A program made the position numbers and the translations under genes. Under the pieces are notes generated by a model. The model ran no database searches. It saw only the letters and a program-made list of their open reading frames with translations, and was not told where the DNA came from. A DNA stretch of 7,075 bases from REEB470 sp032117095 (lineage in GTDB: Bacteria > Bacillota > Bacilli > Paenibacillales > YIM-B00363), in contig JAULZZ010000150.1 in the NCBI GenBank assembly GCA_032117095.1, forward strand, positions 1-7,075, in the 5' to 3' direction. Shown one piece after another: positions 1 through 5,208 of the stretch. Positions within the stretch are counted from its first letter, which is position 1. Each line of letters starts with the position of its first letter.

Positions 1-299
1 GATTTCTTTGTTCTTCTTTCCCACGCCACCATATGCGACTACTTCTAACCGTTTGTATGCATTCACATTTTTCTTCGTTTTTGCATTTCTTTTCTCAGCG
101 CTATCGCATATTCTTTGTATCACACACACGTTATTTTGTCGATATATTTGTTTGGAATTAGTATGATATCGAGATTTGTATCAGATCAGGTTGTTCTGCG
201 TAGCGCTCCTGCGCAATTTCAGTGCGTTCATCGGTTCTTTCTTCCGGCTTCATCGCATACGCTAAGTGTTCGCTGTTTTGTCGATGAGGAGAGACTGCT
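1..299. other. Non-coding leader upstream of spoIID
   Basis: No convincing gene is seen here. The first about 130 bases are T/C-rich. A short open frame starting at 115 has no ribosome binding site and reads into the real spoIID start in another frame. In Bacillus subtilis the gene before spoIID is murAA, but no murA coding sequence can be recognised, so any such gene lies further left. The only functional elements I can support are the SD sequence GAGGAGA at 286-292 and a possible SigE -10 element at 256-263. Confidence 0.5.
256..263 (+). promoter_or_regulatory. Possible SigE -10 element for spoIID
   Basis: CATACGCT matches the SigE -10 consensus CATACAnT at six of seven defined positions and lies 36 bases before the spoIID ATG. 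spoIID is a SigE gene in Bacillus subtilis. The expected -35 region 13-15 bases upstream (about 234-242, pyrimidine-rich) matches poorly, so this is only a candidate. Confidence 0.3.
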
Positions 300-1325
300 A
301 TGAGGAGATACCGTGTGCAACGCCCCTTTTTTTTGTGGTGGGTGCTCGGCAGTGTGTTCCTGATGATGCTCGGAACGGTGGTCGTTCCTGCGTGGTTCGT
401 CGAGCTACGCAACACCCCTGCTTCCCATCTCCCCGCCCCCGCTGCCCCCCCGCCCCCGATCACAGCACGCCAAGAAGACAAGGTCACGATGGCACTAGAA
501 CAGTATGTGTACGGTGTCGTTGCCGCAGAAATGCCGGCATTGTTTGAGCCAGAGGCGTTAAAAGCGCAAGCGATTATCGCCCGCACTTATGCGCTGTACC
601 AGTGGCAACGCACAGACAAAACCGTCGCAGTCATGGCGAAAGTCGCTTCGCCAGAAAATACGGCGTATCAGAGGGATTCTTTGCACCTTCCTGCCGCTGT
701 CGCCATATCGTGGCAACAAGCGTATGCGACCGATGCCCAGTTGCGCCAAAAATGGGGGGAATCGCGTTATGCAACGTATGCGCAACACATTCGACGGGCT
801 GTCGAGGCGACCCGTGGGATCATCTTGACGCACCAAGGACAACCGATCGAAGCGACGTTTTTTTCCACGAGCAATGGGTATACGGAAGATGCAAAAAACG
901 TATGGCAAAATGATGTGACGTATTTGCGTCGCGTTTCCTCGCCGTGGGATGCTGCGATTTCTCCGCATTTTGAACACCGCACGACGATGCCAATCGCCGT
1001 GTTTTGTGCACGCTTACAGCTCACATGCAATAAAAAAGTCTCGTTTGCACGTGTGCATCGTTTTGAGAGCGGGCGGCTCGCAGAGGTGTATATCCAAAAT
1101 GTACGGTTCACAGGCACAACACTTCGCCAACGGCTGCAATTAAAATCTACGGACATCCGCTGGATCGTGCAGGCACACAACATTACGCTCATCACAAAAG
1201 GATATGGGCATGGGGTAGGCATGAGTCAATGGGGAGCCCAAGGCTTAGCCCAAAGGGGGCACAATGCTGCGTATATTTTGCAACACTACTATCCGAGCAC
1301 GACACTCACACGATATGCGGATTAA
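300..1325 (+). CDS. spoIID: Stage II sporulation protein D (SpoIID), lytic transglycosylase
   Basis: SpoIID cleaves septal peptidoglycan glycan strands during engulfment, acting from the mother-cell membrane with SpoIIM and SpoIIP. The protein has 341 residues, close to the 343 of Bacillus subtilis SpoIID. A basic N-terminus and one membrane segment (about residues 10-33) anchor it, followed by a Pro/Ala-rich linker (39-53). The SpoIID/LytB domain starts near 65. YGVVAAEMP (71-79) contains Glu77, which corresponds to the catalytic Glu of the family. EALKAQAIIARTYAL (85-99), FFSTSNGYTEDAKNVW (188-202 region) and GYGHGVGMSQWGAQGLA (301-317) are the other family signatures. The ATG is preceded by GAGGAGA at 286-292, 7 bases away. 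spoIIQ follows 68 bases downstream, as in Bacillales. Identification is firm; SigE control is inferred from the family. Confidence 0.97.
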   Translation: MRRYRVQRPFFLWWVLGSVFLMMLGTVVVPAWFVELRNTPASHLPAPAAPPPPITARQEDKVTMALEQYVYGVVAAEMPALFEPEALKAQAIIARTYALYQWQRTDKTVAVMAKVASPENTAYQRDSLHLPAAVAISWQQAYATDAQLRQKWGESRYATYAQHIRRAVEATRGIILTHQGQPIEATFFSTSNGYTEDAKNVWQNDVTYLRRVSSPWDAAISPHFEHRTTMPIAVFCARLQLTCNKKVSFARVHRFESGRLAEVYIQNVRFTGTTLRQRLQLKSTDIRWIVQAHNITLITKGYGHGVGMSQWGAQGLAQRGHNAAYILQHYYPSTTLTRYAD

Positions 1326-1343
1326 TATGAATCAAAAACATAT

Positions 1344-1373
1344 GTATATGAGCGACACCTCTGGGCAACAATG
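1344..1373 (+). promoter_or_regulatory. SigF promoter of spoIIQ
   Basis: GTATA at 1344-1348 and GGCAACAATG at 1364-1373 are separated by 15 bases. Both match the SigF consensus (GYATA, then GGnnAnAnTR) at every defined position. spoIIQ is a SigF gene in Bacillus subtilis, so forespore-specific transcription is expected. The start site would fall near 1379-1381, at the edge of the SD sequence, giving a very short leader. Confidence 0.8.
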
Positions 1374-1393
1374 GCTACTGAGGTGATGACACA

Positions 1394-2101
1394 ATGGTGG
1401 AACAAAACGAACACACACCAGCAAAACGCAAGGTGCGGTGGCTGAAAACGTTGCCCAAACGTTGGGTGTTGCCGATCTCCACGATGGCTGCAGGCGCGCT
1501 CGTCATTGCCCTGATGTGGGCGTACCAACAGTCTACGCCAGTCGCTCCCAGTAGCCAACAACCAGTGGGCATGGCTGTCACGGAGCACCGTCCTACGCCC
1601 ACCGTTGCAACGACGACGCCACCTTTTGCAGAAAAACAACCGGCCGTGGCCGTGTCAGCCCCCGTTGAAACGATGGGATGGCCCGTCGCGCAACGCGAAA
1701 CAATGCGGGTGAGCAAGACGTATTTTCAACAAGATCCCTCGACGCGTGCCGACGTGGCGGTGATCGAATACGGCGATACGTTCAAACCACATATCGGAAT
1801 CGACGTGGTACAGCCCGCAGGGCGTGCGTTTGAAGTCGTCGCAGCGATGGGGGGAAAAGTAACCCGTGCTACGGACGCACCGTTGATCGGACAAGTGATA
1901 GAGATTGACCACGGGAACGGACTTAAATCTGTGTACCAAAGTGTCACGGATCGTAAAGTCGTAGTCGGGGATACCGTGTCGAAGGGGCAAGTCATCGCCA
2001 TGGCGGGACGAAATGAGCTGGAAAAAGAGCAAGGCATCCACGTACATTTTGAAGTGTGGCATGAAAACAAGCCAGTAGATCCACAGCAATGGGTGAAATA
2101 A
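1394..2101 (+). CDS. spoIIQ: Stage II sporulation protein SpoIIQ, M23/LytM-domain protein
   Basis: SpoIIQ sits in the forespore membrane and binds mother-cell SpoIIIAH to zip the engulfing membranes together and form the feeding-tube channel. The 235-residue protein has a short basic cytoplasmic N-terminus, one membrane segment (about 25-44), a Pro/Thr-rich linker (48-90) and an M23/LytM domain (about 105-235). Segments such as VSKTYFQ (106-112), GIDVVQPAGRAFEVVAA (135-151) and LKSVYQSV (177-184) resemble Bacillus subtilis SpoIIQ. The Bacillus protein has a Ser in place of the first zinc His. Here the site is complete: His133 and Asp137 (HIGID) plus His216 and His218 (HVH), as in clostridial SpoIIQ, so peptidase activity is possible. 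The long acidic C-terminal tail of the Bacillus subtilis protein is absent. A full-length SD, GAGGTGAT at 1380-1387, lies 6 bases before the ATG. Confidence 0.93.
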   Translation: MVEQNEHTPAKRKVRWLKTLPKRWVLPISTMAAGALVIALMWAYQQSTPVAPSSQQPVGMAVTEHRPTPTVATTTPPFAEKQPAVAVSAPVETMGWPVAQRETMRVSKTYFQQDPSTRADVAVIEYGDTFKPHIGIDVVQPAGRAFEVVAAMGGKVTRATDAPLIGQVIEIDHGNGLKSVYQSVTDRKVVVGDTVSKGQVIAMAGRNELEKEQGIHVHFEVWHENKPVDPQQWVK

Positions 2102-2114
2102 CGGGTGAAACTTT

Positions 2115-2151
2115 ACGATGCTTGCGCATGGAAAGCGTAGGTGTCTTTTTT
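2115..2151 (+). terminator. Weak terminator candidate after spoIIQ
   Basis: TAC-GAT-GCTT can pair with AAGC-GTA (7 pairs with a 3-base bulge), and a run of seven T follows a few bases later. The stem is imperfect and the T-run is not immediately adjacent, so this is a weak candidate. The stronger terminator for spoIIQ is at 2284-2323. Confidence 0.25.
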
Positions 2152-2163
2152 TGTGATGCGGAT

Positions 2164-2273
2164 GATACGAAATACGGATTAAAAATATCTATGTAAGGGG
2201 GTTCCCTTTTACGATATAAAGTAAGGGGATTTTTAACAAATCGGATCGCTGTATTCAAATCGTGCTGCGTGTT
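2164..2273. repeat. Dispersed TIR-bearing repeat, unit 1
   Basis: The left end GATACGAAATACGGATT (2164-2180) is similar to the reverse complement of the right end. The right half (2230-2273) matches about three quarters of the 44-base core seen at 4452-4495 and 4833-4876, including TTTTTAAC and CTGTATTCAAA. The middle holds a hairpin, GTAAGGGGG (2193-2201) with CCCTTTTAC (2204-2212), that uses two G-T pairs. This is the most degraded unit of the family and lies just after spoIIQ. Confidence 0.55.
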
Positions 2274-2283
2274 CGTTGCATAC

Positions 2284-2323
2284 AAAAAAGCACCGCCTTT
2301 TCATTTCGGAAACGATGCTTTTT
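2284..2323. terminator. Bidirectional terminator between spoIIQ and spoIIID
   Basis: GCACCGCC (2290-2297) pairs with GG-AAA-CGATGC (2308-2318), eight pairs with a 3-base bulge and one G-T pair. Six A precede the stem (2284-2289) and five T follow it (2319-2323). It can therefore end transcripts from both sides: spoIIQ on the plus strand and spoIIID on the minus strand. The convergent arrangement of the two genes fits this use. Confidence 0.75.
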
Positions 2324-2331
2324 CTCGAGAT

Positions 2332-2437
2332 AATACGAAACGCTGATTGAATGTAGGAATCCTATTGGTTAAAAAGCGCAGTGATTTATTGTGAAATAGG
2401 GCCCTTGGTATGGACGTTTTTAATCAGTGTTTAGTAT
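2332..2437 (-). repeat. Dispersed repeat, unit 2 (left arm of the long inverted repeat)
   Basis: This 106-base stretch is the reverse complement of 4390-4495 with 13 mismatches and no gaps (about 88% identity). The 44-base core family sequence occupies 2332-2375. The far end of the unit, judged from unit 3, would extend to about 2455 and so run into the last codons of spoIIID (stop at 2450-2452). It is relatively AT-rich and has no reading frame of its own. Confidence 0.85.
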
Positions 2438-2449
2438 AACCAAGTATCG

Positions 2450-2707
2450 TTACGACGATGCTGGTTTTTTGTACTTTTGTTTTGTTGCTTCCCCTCCCCG
2501 TAGATGGCGGATCGATTTGTGGTATTCGAGTATTTCTTTGACGTTTTCGGCAAGTTCAGCATCTAACAAGGGCAAACGCTCCGTCAAATCTTTGTGTACG
2601 GTACTTTTTGATACGCCAAATTGTTGGGCAATGGTGCGAACTGTCTGCTTCGTATGTACGATGCTGCGTCCGATTTGGATCGTGCGTTCCTTGATGTAAT
2701 CGTACAC
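2450..2707 (-). CDS. spoIIID: Stage III sporulation transcription factor SpoIIID
   Basis: SpoIIID is the small mother-cell DNA-binding protein that activates or represses many SigE genes and helps switch on sigK. From the GTG at 2707 the product is 85 residues, beginning YDYIKERTIQIG right after the start, which aligns with the beginning of Bacillus subtilis SpoIIID (93 residues). The helix-turn-helix covers about residues 21-42 (QQFGVSKSTVHKDLTERLP), and the basic C-terminal DNA-contacting segment is HKSIRHLRGGEATKQKYKK (63-81). I chose GTG because GGAGG (2716-2720 complement) lies 8 bases upstream; the in-frame ATG at about 2737 lacks such a site, would add ten unrelated residues and lies about at the expected transcript start. 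The C-terminal tail PASS is shorter than in Bacillus and may come from repeat sequence. The gene runs opposite to spoIIQ, unlike in Bacillus subtilis. Confidence 0.95.
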   Translation of the reverse strand: MYDYIKERTIQIGRSIVHTKQTVRTIAQQFGVSKSTVHKDLTERLPLLDAELAENVKEILEYHKSIRHLRGGEATKQKYKKPASS

Positions 2708-2742
2708 GCCCCTCGCCTCCGTATCGTCGAACTGCATGGTAC

Positions 2743-2771
2743 AGTATATTTGTGGAGGGGGGGGGATATTC
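2743..2771 (-). promoter_or_regulatory. SigE promoter of spoIIID
   Basis: On the minus strand GAATATC (2771-2765) matches the SigE -35 consensus KMATATT at six of seven positions. It is followed after 14 bases by AATATACT (2750-2743), which matches CATACAnT at five of seven defined positions. The spacer is a run of C. The transcript would start near 2736, about 28 bases before the GTG start. spoIIID is SigE-dependent in Bacillus subtilis. Confidence 0.65.
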
Positions 2772-2995
2772 GTCACGCCCAAGCTGTACCGCAGGAAAAT
2801 GAAACGTCCTCGTTCTTGGGGATGCGTGGCACATGCCTTTTTATACACATCGTTTTGTCTCATGTGGAACGATGTTTTTGTGCGTGGCGCAAGTGTAGTA
2901 GAGTTTGCGAAAAAGCATTGTACAGATCGACTTTTTGCATGAAAATCCATCGAGCCAAAAGGACAGTAGGCGTATGAAACCGGCAAAATGCTGCA
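2772..2995. other. Divergent intergenic spacer between spoIIID and the SUMF1-like gene
   Basis: No gene is supported here. The spoIIID frame stays open to 2986 on the minus strand, but that extension has no family similarity and crosses the SigE promoter. The stretch contains one clear hairpin (2847-2879) and, near 2970-2983, GCGTATGAAACCGG, which weakly resembles the ends of the dispersed repeat. Confidence 0.5.
2847..2879 (+). terminator. Stand-alone hairpin with T-run, terminator-like
   Basis: ACATCGTT (2847-2854) pairs perfectly with AACGATGT (2868-2875) across a 13-base loop, and the second arm runs into TTTTT (2875-2879). As a plus-strand terminator it would stop transcripts antisense to spoIIID before they reach the promoter at 2996-3024. 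There is no plus-strand gene directly before it. Confidence 0.5.
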
Positions 2996-3024
2996 TTGAA
3001 ATCATTGTTTTTTTTTGGTATAAT
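2996..3024 (+). promoter_or_regulatory. SigA-type promoter of the SUMF1-like gene
   Basis: TTGAAA (2996-3001) and a perfect TATAAT (3019-3024) are separated by 17 bases, and a T-run fills much of the spacer. It is a strong vegetative promoter by sequence, so the downstream gene is probably expressed during growth and not only in sporulation. The expected start is near 3031, about 29 bases before the ATG. Confidence 0.85.
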
Positions 3025-3059
3025 TTTATGTATTAAAACGACGAGGAGCGTGGACGAGG

Positions 3060-4049
3060 ATGGCGACAGGGAGCACGAGAAAGGTCGCGGTGTATGCGGG
3101 AATACTTGTGGTGACAGTTGGGATTGCGGTCACCGTCTGGATGATGAGGGGCGTGCCTGTGCCAGAGGATACGGTGCAAGGGGAGAACGATCGTCAGATG
3201 GTGTACGTGCCAGCGGGGAACATTTCACAGATGCCGTTGCGATCGGACAATACGGTGACGAACATCGCAATGCCGAACTTTTGGATTGGGAAAACAGAAG
3301 TGACGGGTGCATTGTGGAAAGAAGTGTACGACTGGGCGGTGACGAAAGGGTATACGTTTGCGAATCAAGGGGGCAATCTGAATACGCAGCTCCCCGTAAC
3401 AGACGTAAGTTGGTACGATGTGGTCGTGTGGACGAATGCGTATTCGGAGAAAGACGGACTTTTGCCGGTGTATCGGGATGAACTGGGAAACGTGTTGAAC
3501 GATGCGCGTGCGCAGACAGCACTCGACAATACGGTACAAAGCAACACGACGAACGGGTATCGGTTGCCAATAGAAGAAGAGTGGGAAATGGTGGCGAGAT
3601 GGGTGGGGACGACAGCGCCGACGACAGGTTCGTTGGCAAAAGAACGCATCGGTACGACAGGGAAAGACGGGAAAACGTATTATTGGACGCCTGCGGGCTA
3701 TGCGAGTGGGGCGATAGAAAATGTGGAAAATGCAACGGAAACTGCAGCCGTGGCGTGGTACAACGACGAGAAGAAGAGTGAAGGTGTGGGAATAGGTAGC
3801 ATTGAAGGTGCTGCGAAAGCGGTCGGTGGGAAGCGAGCGAACGCATTGGGAATGTACGACGTGAGTGGGAACGTGTGGGAGTGGCAATTTCCGTCGACGT
3901 ATGCAGGGGGGAAAAGCCGTGAGATCCGAGGGGGTAGCTTTTACTATGGCAACAGTCGCATGGCCGTGAGCGACAACGTCAGTTACTTTCATGGTTCGAG
4001 CTACATCAGCACGCTCGTCGGCTTCCGCTTAGCGAGGACAGCTTTGTGA
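3060..4049 (+). CDS. Membrane-anchored FGE/SUMF1-fold protein with variable-region-like C-terminus
   Basis: The 329-residue protein has an N-terminal membrane segment (about 9-29, signal anchor) and an extracytoplasmic FGE-sulfatase/SUMF1 domain (about 45-326). Family landmarks are MVYVPAGN (47-54), FWIGKTEVTGALW (74-86), LPVTDVSWYDVVVWTNAYS (111-129), GLLPVY (133-138), GYRLPIEEEWEMVARW (166-181), LGMYDVSGNVWEW (263-275), REIRGGSF (287-294) and VGFRLA (320-325). True formylglycine-generating enzymes need two Cys after the RGGSF motif. This protein has no Cys at all, so it is not such an enzyme and more likely serves as a binding scaffold. Residues 294-324 use 26 of 31 codons ending in C or T (TAC, AGC, AAC, GAC and similar). 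The rest of the gene favours G- or A-ending codons. This resembles the variable region of DGR target proteins. The SD is probably GAGGAG at 3043-3048, 11 bases before the ATG. Ligand and role are unknown. Confidence 0.85.
   Translation: MATGSTRKVAVYAGILVVTVGIAVTVWMMRGVPVPEDTVQGENDRQMVYVPAGNISQMPLRSDNTVTNIAMPNFWIGKTEVTGALWKEVYDWAVTKGYTFANQGGNLNTQLPVTDVSWYDVVVWTNAYSEKDGLLPVYRDELGNVLNDARAQTALDNTVQSNTTNGYRLPIEEEWEMVARWVGTTAPTTGSLAKERIGTTGKDGKTYYWTPAGYASGAIENVENATETAAVAWYNDEKKSEGVGIGSIEGAAKAVGGKRANALGMYDVSGNVWEWQFPSTYAGGKSREIRGGSFYYGNSRMAVSDNVSYFHGSSYISTLVGFRLARTAL
3930..4046 (+). other. Candidate DGR variable region (VR) within the SUMF1-like gene
   Basis: This is the segment from GGS (291-293) to the last codon. 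Tyr, Ser, Asn, Asp and His positions coded by TAC, AGC, AAC, GAC and CAT are interspersed with invariant-looking positions, and the segment ends GTCGGCTTCCGC (VGFR). The location at the extreme 3' end of a C-type-lectin/SUMF1-fold gene is where adenine-directed mutagenesis acts in known DGRs. Neither the template repeat nor the reverse transcriptase is present in the window, so the call is tentative. Confidence 0.4.
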
Positions 4050-4301
4050 CTTTTCGGATTGTTGCCTTTTTCCCTTGTGCATGCCCTGTCTTTGGCACCA
4101 AGTGTGGCCCAATGAACCGGTGGGATTTCGTAGCAATATAGGGGGAAGTGTAGCCATTTCCTTGGAGGAGCAGGAACCTTGTCGGCGCAAGCGAAGAAGG
4201 AGGCGAAGACGAGAGGGAGAGATATGCGAGGGACGTGAGGGGGGGATACGAGGGCAGAGGAAAGGTGCGGAAACGGCATAGTTGGAGGACAAATAGAAAG
4301 G
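4050..4301 (+). other. Long, purine-rich 3' untranslated stretch
   Basis: About 250 bases separate the SUMF1-like stop codon from its apparent terminator. The part from 4160 to 4262 is almost all A and G on the plus strand. Open frames exist on both strands, such as a plus-strand frame from 4075 to 4281 rich in Arg and Glu. They follow from the scarcity of stop codons in such sequence and have no ribosome binding site or recognisable family. I see no RNA gene I can name. Confidence 0.5.
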
Positions 4302-4332
4302 GCGGGCATGCATGCGGATGCGCCGCTTTTTT
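4302..4332 (+). terminator. Rho-independent terminator of the SUMF1-like transcript
   Basis: GCGGGCAT (4302-4309) pairs with ATGC-G-CCGC (4318-4326) as eight GC-rich pairs with a single-base bulge and an 8-base loop. Six T (4327-4332) follow immediately. It is the first good plus-strand terminator after 4049. Confidence 0.75.
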
Positions 4333-4371
4333 GTGTTGCGTGGCAAAAGAATTTTCCATCCGATGCGCACC

Positions 4372-4495
4372 GATATGAAACACGGAGTAATACTAAACAC
4401 CGATTAAAAACGTCCATACCAAGAGCCCCATTTCACAAGAAATCGTTGCACTTTTTAACCAATAGAATTCCTGTATTCAATCCGTGTTTCGTATG
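4372..4495 (+). repeat. Dispersed repeat, unit 3 (right arm of the long inverted repeat)
   Basis: This is the most complete unit, about 124 bases. Its left end GATATGAAACACGG (4373-4386) and its right end (reverse complement CATACGAAACACGGATTG) are near-perfect terminal inverted repeats. Positions 4390-4495 are the reverse complement of 2332-2437. The 44-base core at 4452-4495 differs from the core of unit 4 at two positions. No transposase is encoded, so it is a MITE- or REP-like element. Confidence 0.8.
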
Positions 4496-4832
4496 AGGCA
4501 CAAAGGCGTAGCCTTTTCGCAGGGGATGCGGTGTGAAATGGTGATTCGTATGCTGTGCTACAAGAGATACGCTGTGTTTTCCCTGCTTGGGAGGAGGGCA
4601 ACTTTTTCTTTTTTGCGCCTTTGAAGGTCGTACAAATTTGGTTCAAAAACCAACCGTGATGCGCCGAAATCACCGCCTTCATGCTATAATAGGGATATGG
4701 ATCACAGTGGGGGAGAAGCCTATTTCTGACGAACGTACGGTGCGGGCTCCAAGGTGTGACCGTTCATGCAGTAGGAATCCCTTGTTGAAACGATACAAAC
4801 AGAGCGATGCTTTTTTCGAGAAAGCACAGTAA
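4496..4832. other. Non-coding stretch between repeat units 3 and 4
   Basis: No gene is supported. Small hairpins are present: AAAGGC/GCCTTT (4502-4516), TTGGTT/AACCAA (4638-4653) and GTGAT/ATCAC (4656-4673). Near 4808-4826 TGCTTT pairs with AAAGCA. GTGATTCGTATG at 4541-4552 repeats the end of unit 5 (7020-7031). A promoter-like extended -10 lies at 4681-4689. I cannot match the sequence after it to a known RNA family. Confidence 0.45.
4681..4689 (+). promoter_or_regulatory. Extended -10 promoter-like element
   Basis: TGCTATAAT at 4682-4689 (with the preceding A) is a perfect extended -10 (TGnTATAAT). No -35 hexamer is present at the usual distance, which extended -10 promoters can tolerate. 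It could drive a leader or small RNA toward the nuclease remnant and the intact gene at 5205. Confidence 0.4.
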
Positions 4833-4876
4833 TTTTTAACCAATAGGATTCCTGTATTCAAACCGTGTTTCGTATG
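4789..4876 (+). repeat. Dispersed repeat, unit 4, abutting the nuclease remnant
   Basis: The core at 4833-4876 matches unit 3 at 42 of 44 positions (TTTTTAACCAATAGGATTCC, then CTGTATTCAAACCGTG, then TTTCGTATG). The left boundary near 4789 (GATACAAACAGAG) is only loosely similar to other unit ends. Homology to the nuclease gene starts within a few bases of the right end. Confidence 0.7.
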
Positions 4877-4878
4877 TG

Positions 4879-5208
4879 GTCATCTTCAACCAAAAAAGTG
4901 GGGAATAGTGGTACGACATGGCACTCATCCCACGAAACGTGTACACGCATCCCCTTGGATTCGTCTTCGAGTTCAAGGAAGTGGCGAAAGAAGCACAGCT
5001 GGTCAAAGGCGTGACGCAAGCGTTTGGTCAAATAAAGGAGAAGCAGCATGACGCCGTCGTCAAGCAACGAAACGAGCCTCACATCGTACACATGGGCATT
5101 GCCTTTGCAGGGAAGCATGCGGGGGTAGGGATGGCGTATGTGTGGAGAGGGGATGCAGGAAAGCGATTGCCAAACGACGTAAAACACCATAAGGAGGAAA
5201 GCCGATGA
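4879..5208 (+). pseudogene. Truncated C-terminal remnant of a PD-(D/E)XK/AAA-ATPase-like gene
   Basis: This is a partial duplicate of the C-terminal end of the intact gene at 5205-6926. It aligns from the codon for Val481 of the intact protein (VISNRES) to near the end. About 90% of bases are identical over the first 120 bases after 4912. An in-frame TAG at 4906-4908 replaces the Gly codon just before the conserved Arg-Tyr-Asp. Translation could restart only at ATG 4918, which has no convincing SD. The remaining frame (96 residues) keeps the nuclease motif GFVFEFKEVAKEAQL and PHIVHMGIAF, then diverges to a different tail. The ATPase domain is missing, and the break point coincides with repeat unit 4. 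It ends with a TGA overlapping the ATG of the intact gene. It is most likely a decayed paralogue; a functional short protein cannot be fully excluded. Confidence 0.8.

Noticed and set aside
2708..2986. N-terminal extension of the spoIIID frame (178-residue version)
   Set aside because: The extra 93 residues have no similarity to SpoIIID, cross a good SigE promoter, and lack an SD. The GTG at 2707 with GGAGG in front matches the family start exactly.
3130..3992. Long minus-strand open frames opposite the SUMF1-like gene (over 230 codons)
   Set aside because: They are shadows of a gene with strong codon bias, have odd compositions and no SD or recognisable domains. The sense frame has clear SUMF1 motifs.
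3060..4049. Calling the SUMF1-like protein a formylglycine-generating enzyme
   Set aside because: The protein contains no cysteine, so the copper-binding catalytic pair is missing, and no sulfatase gene is nearby.
4115..4140. A second VGFR-like reading (PVGFRSNIGG) after the SUMF1-like gene, as a possible relic or template repeat
   Set aside because: Only about a dozen bases resemble the variable-region end, the rest does not align, and it lacks the AAC-rich composition expected of a template repeat.
4001..4417. Three overlapping minus-strand frames and a plus-strand Arg/Glu-rich frame (4075-4281)
   Set aside because: The purine-rich composition removes stop codons in several frames at once; no SD, no family and poly-Arg runs argue against coding.
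4636..4656. tRNA T-arm-like GGTTCAAAAACC
   Set aside because: It is a simple TTGGTT/AACCAA hairpin, with no acceptor, D or anticodon arms around it.
4690..4790. Riboswitch-like or group II intron domain V-like sequence (GGGGGAGAAGCC and CGTACGGT)
   Set aside because: Only short motif fragments match; the required paired helices and the order of conserved segments are not present.
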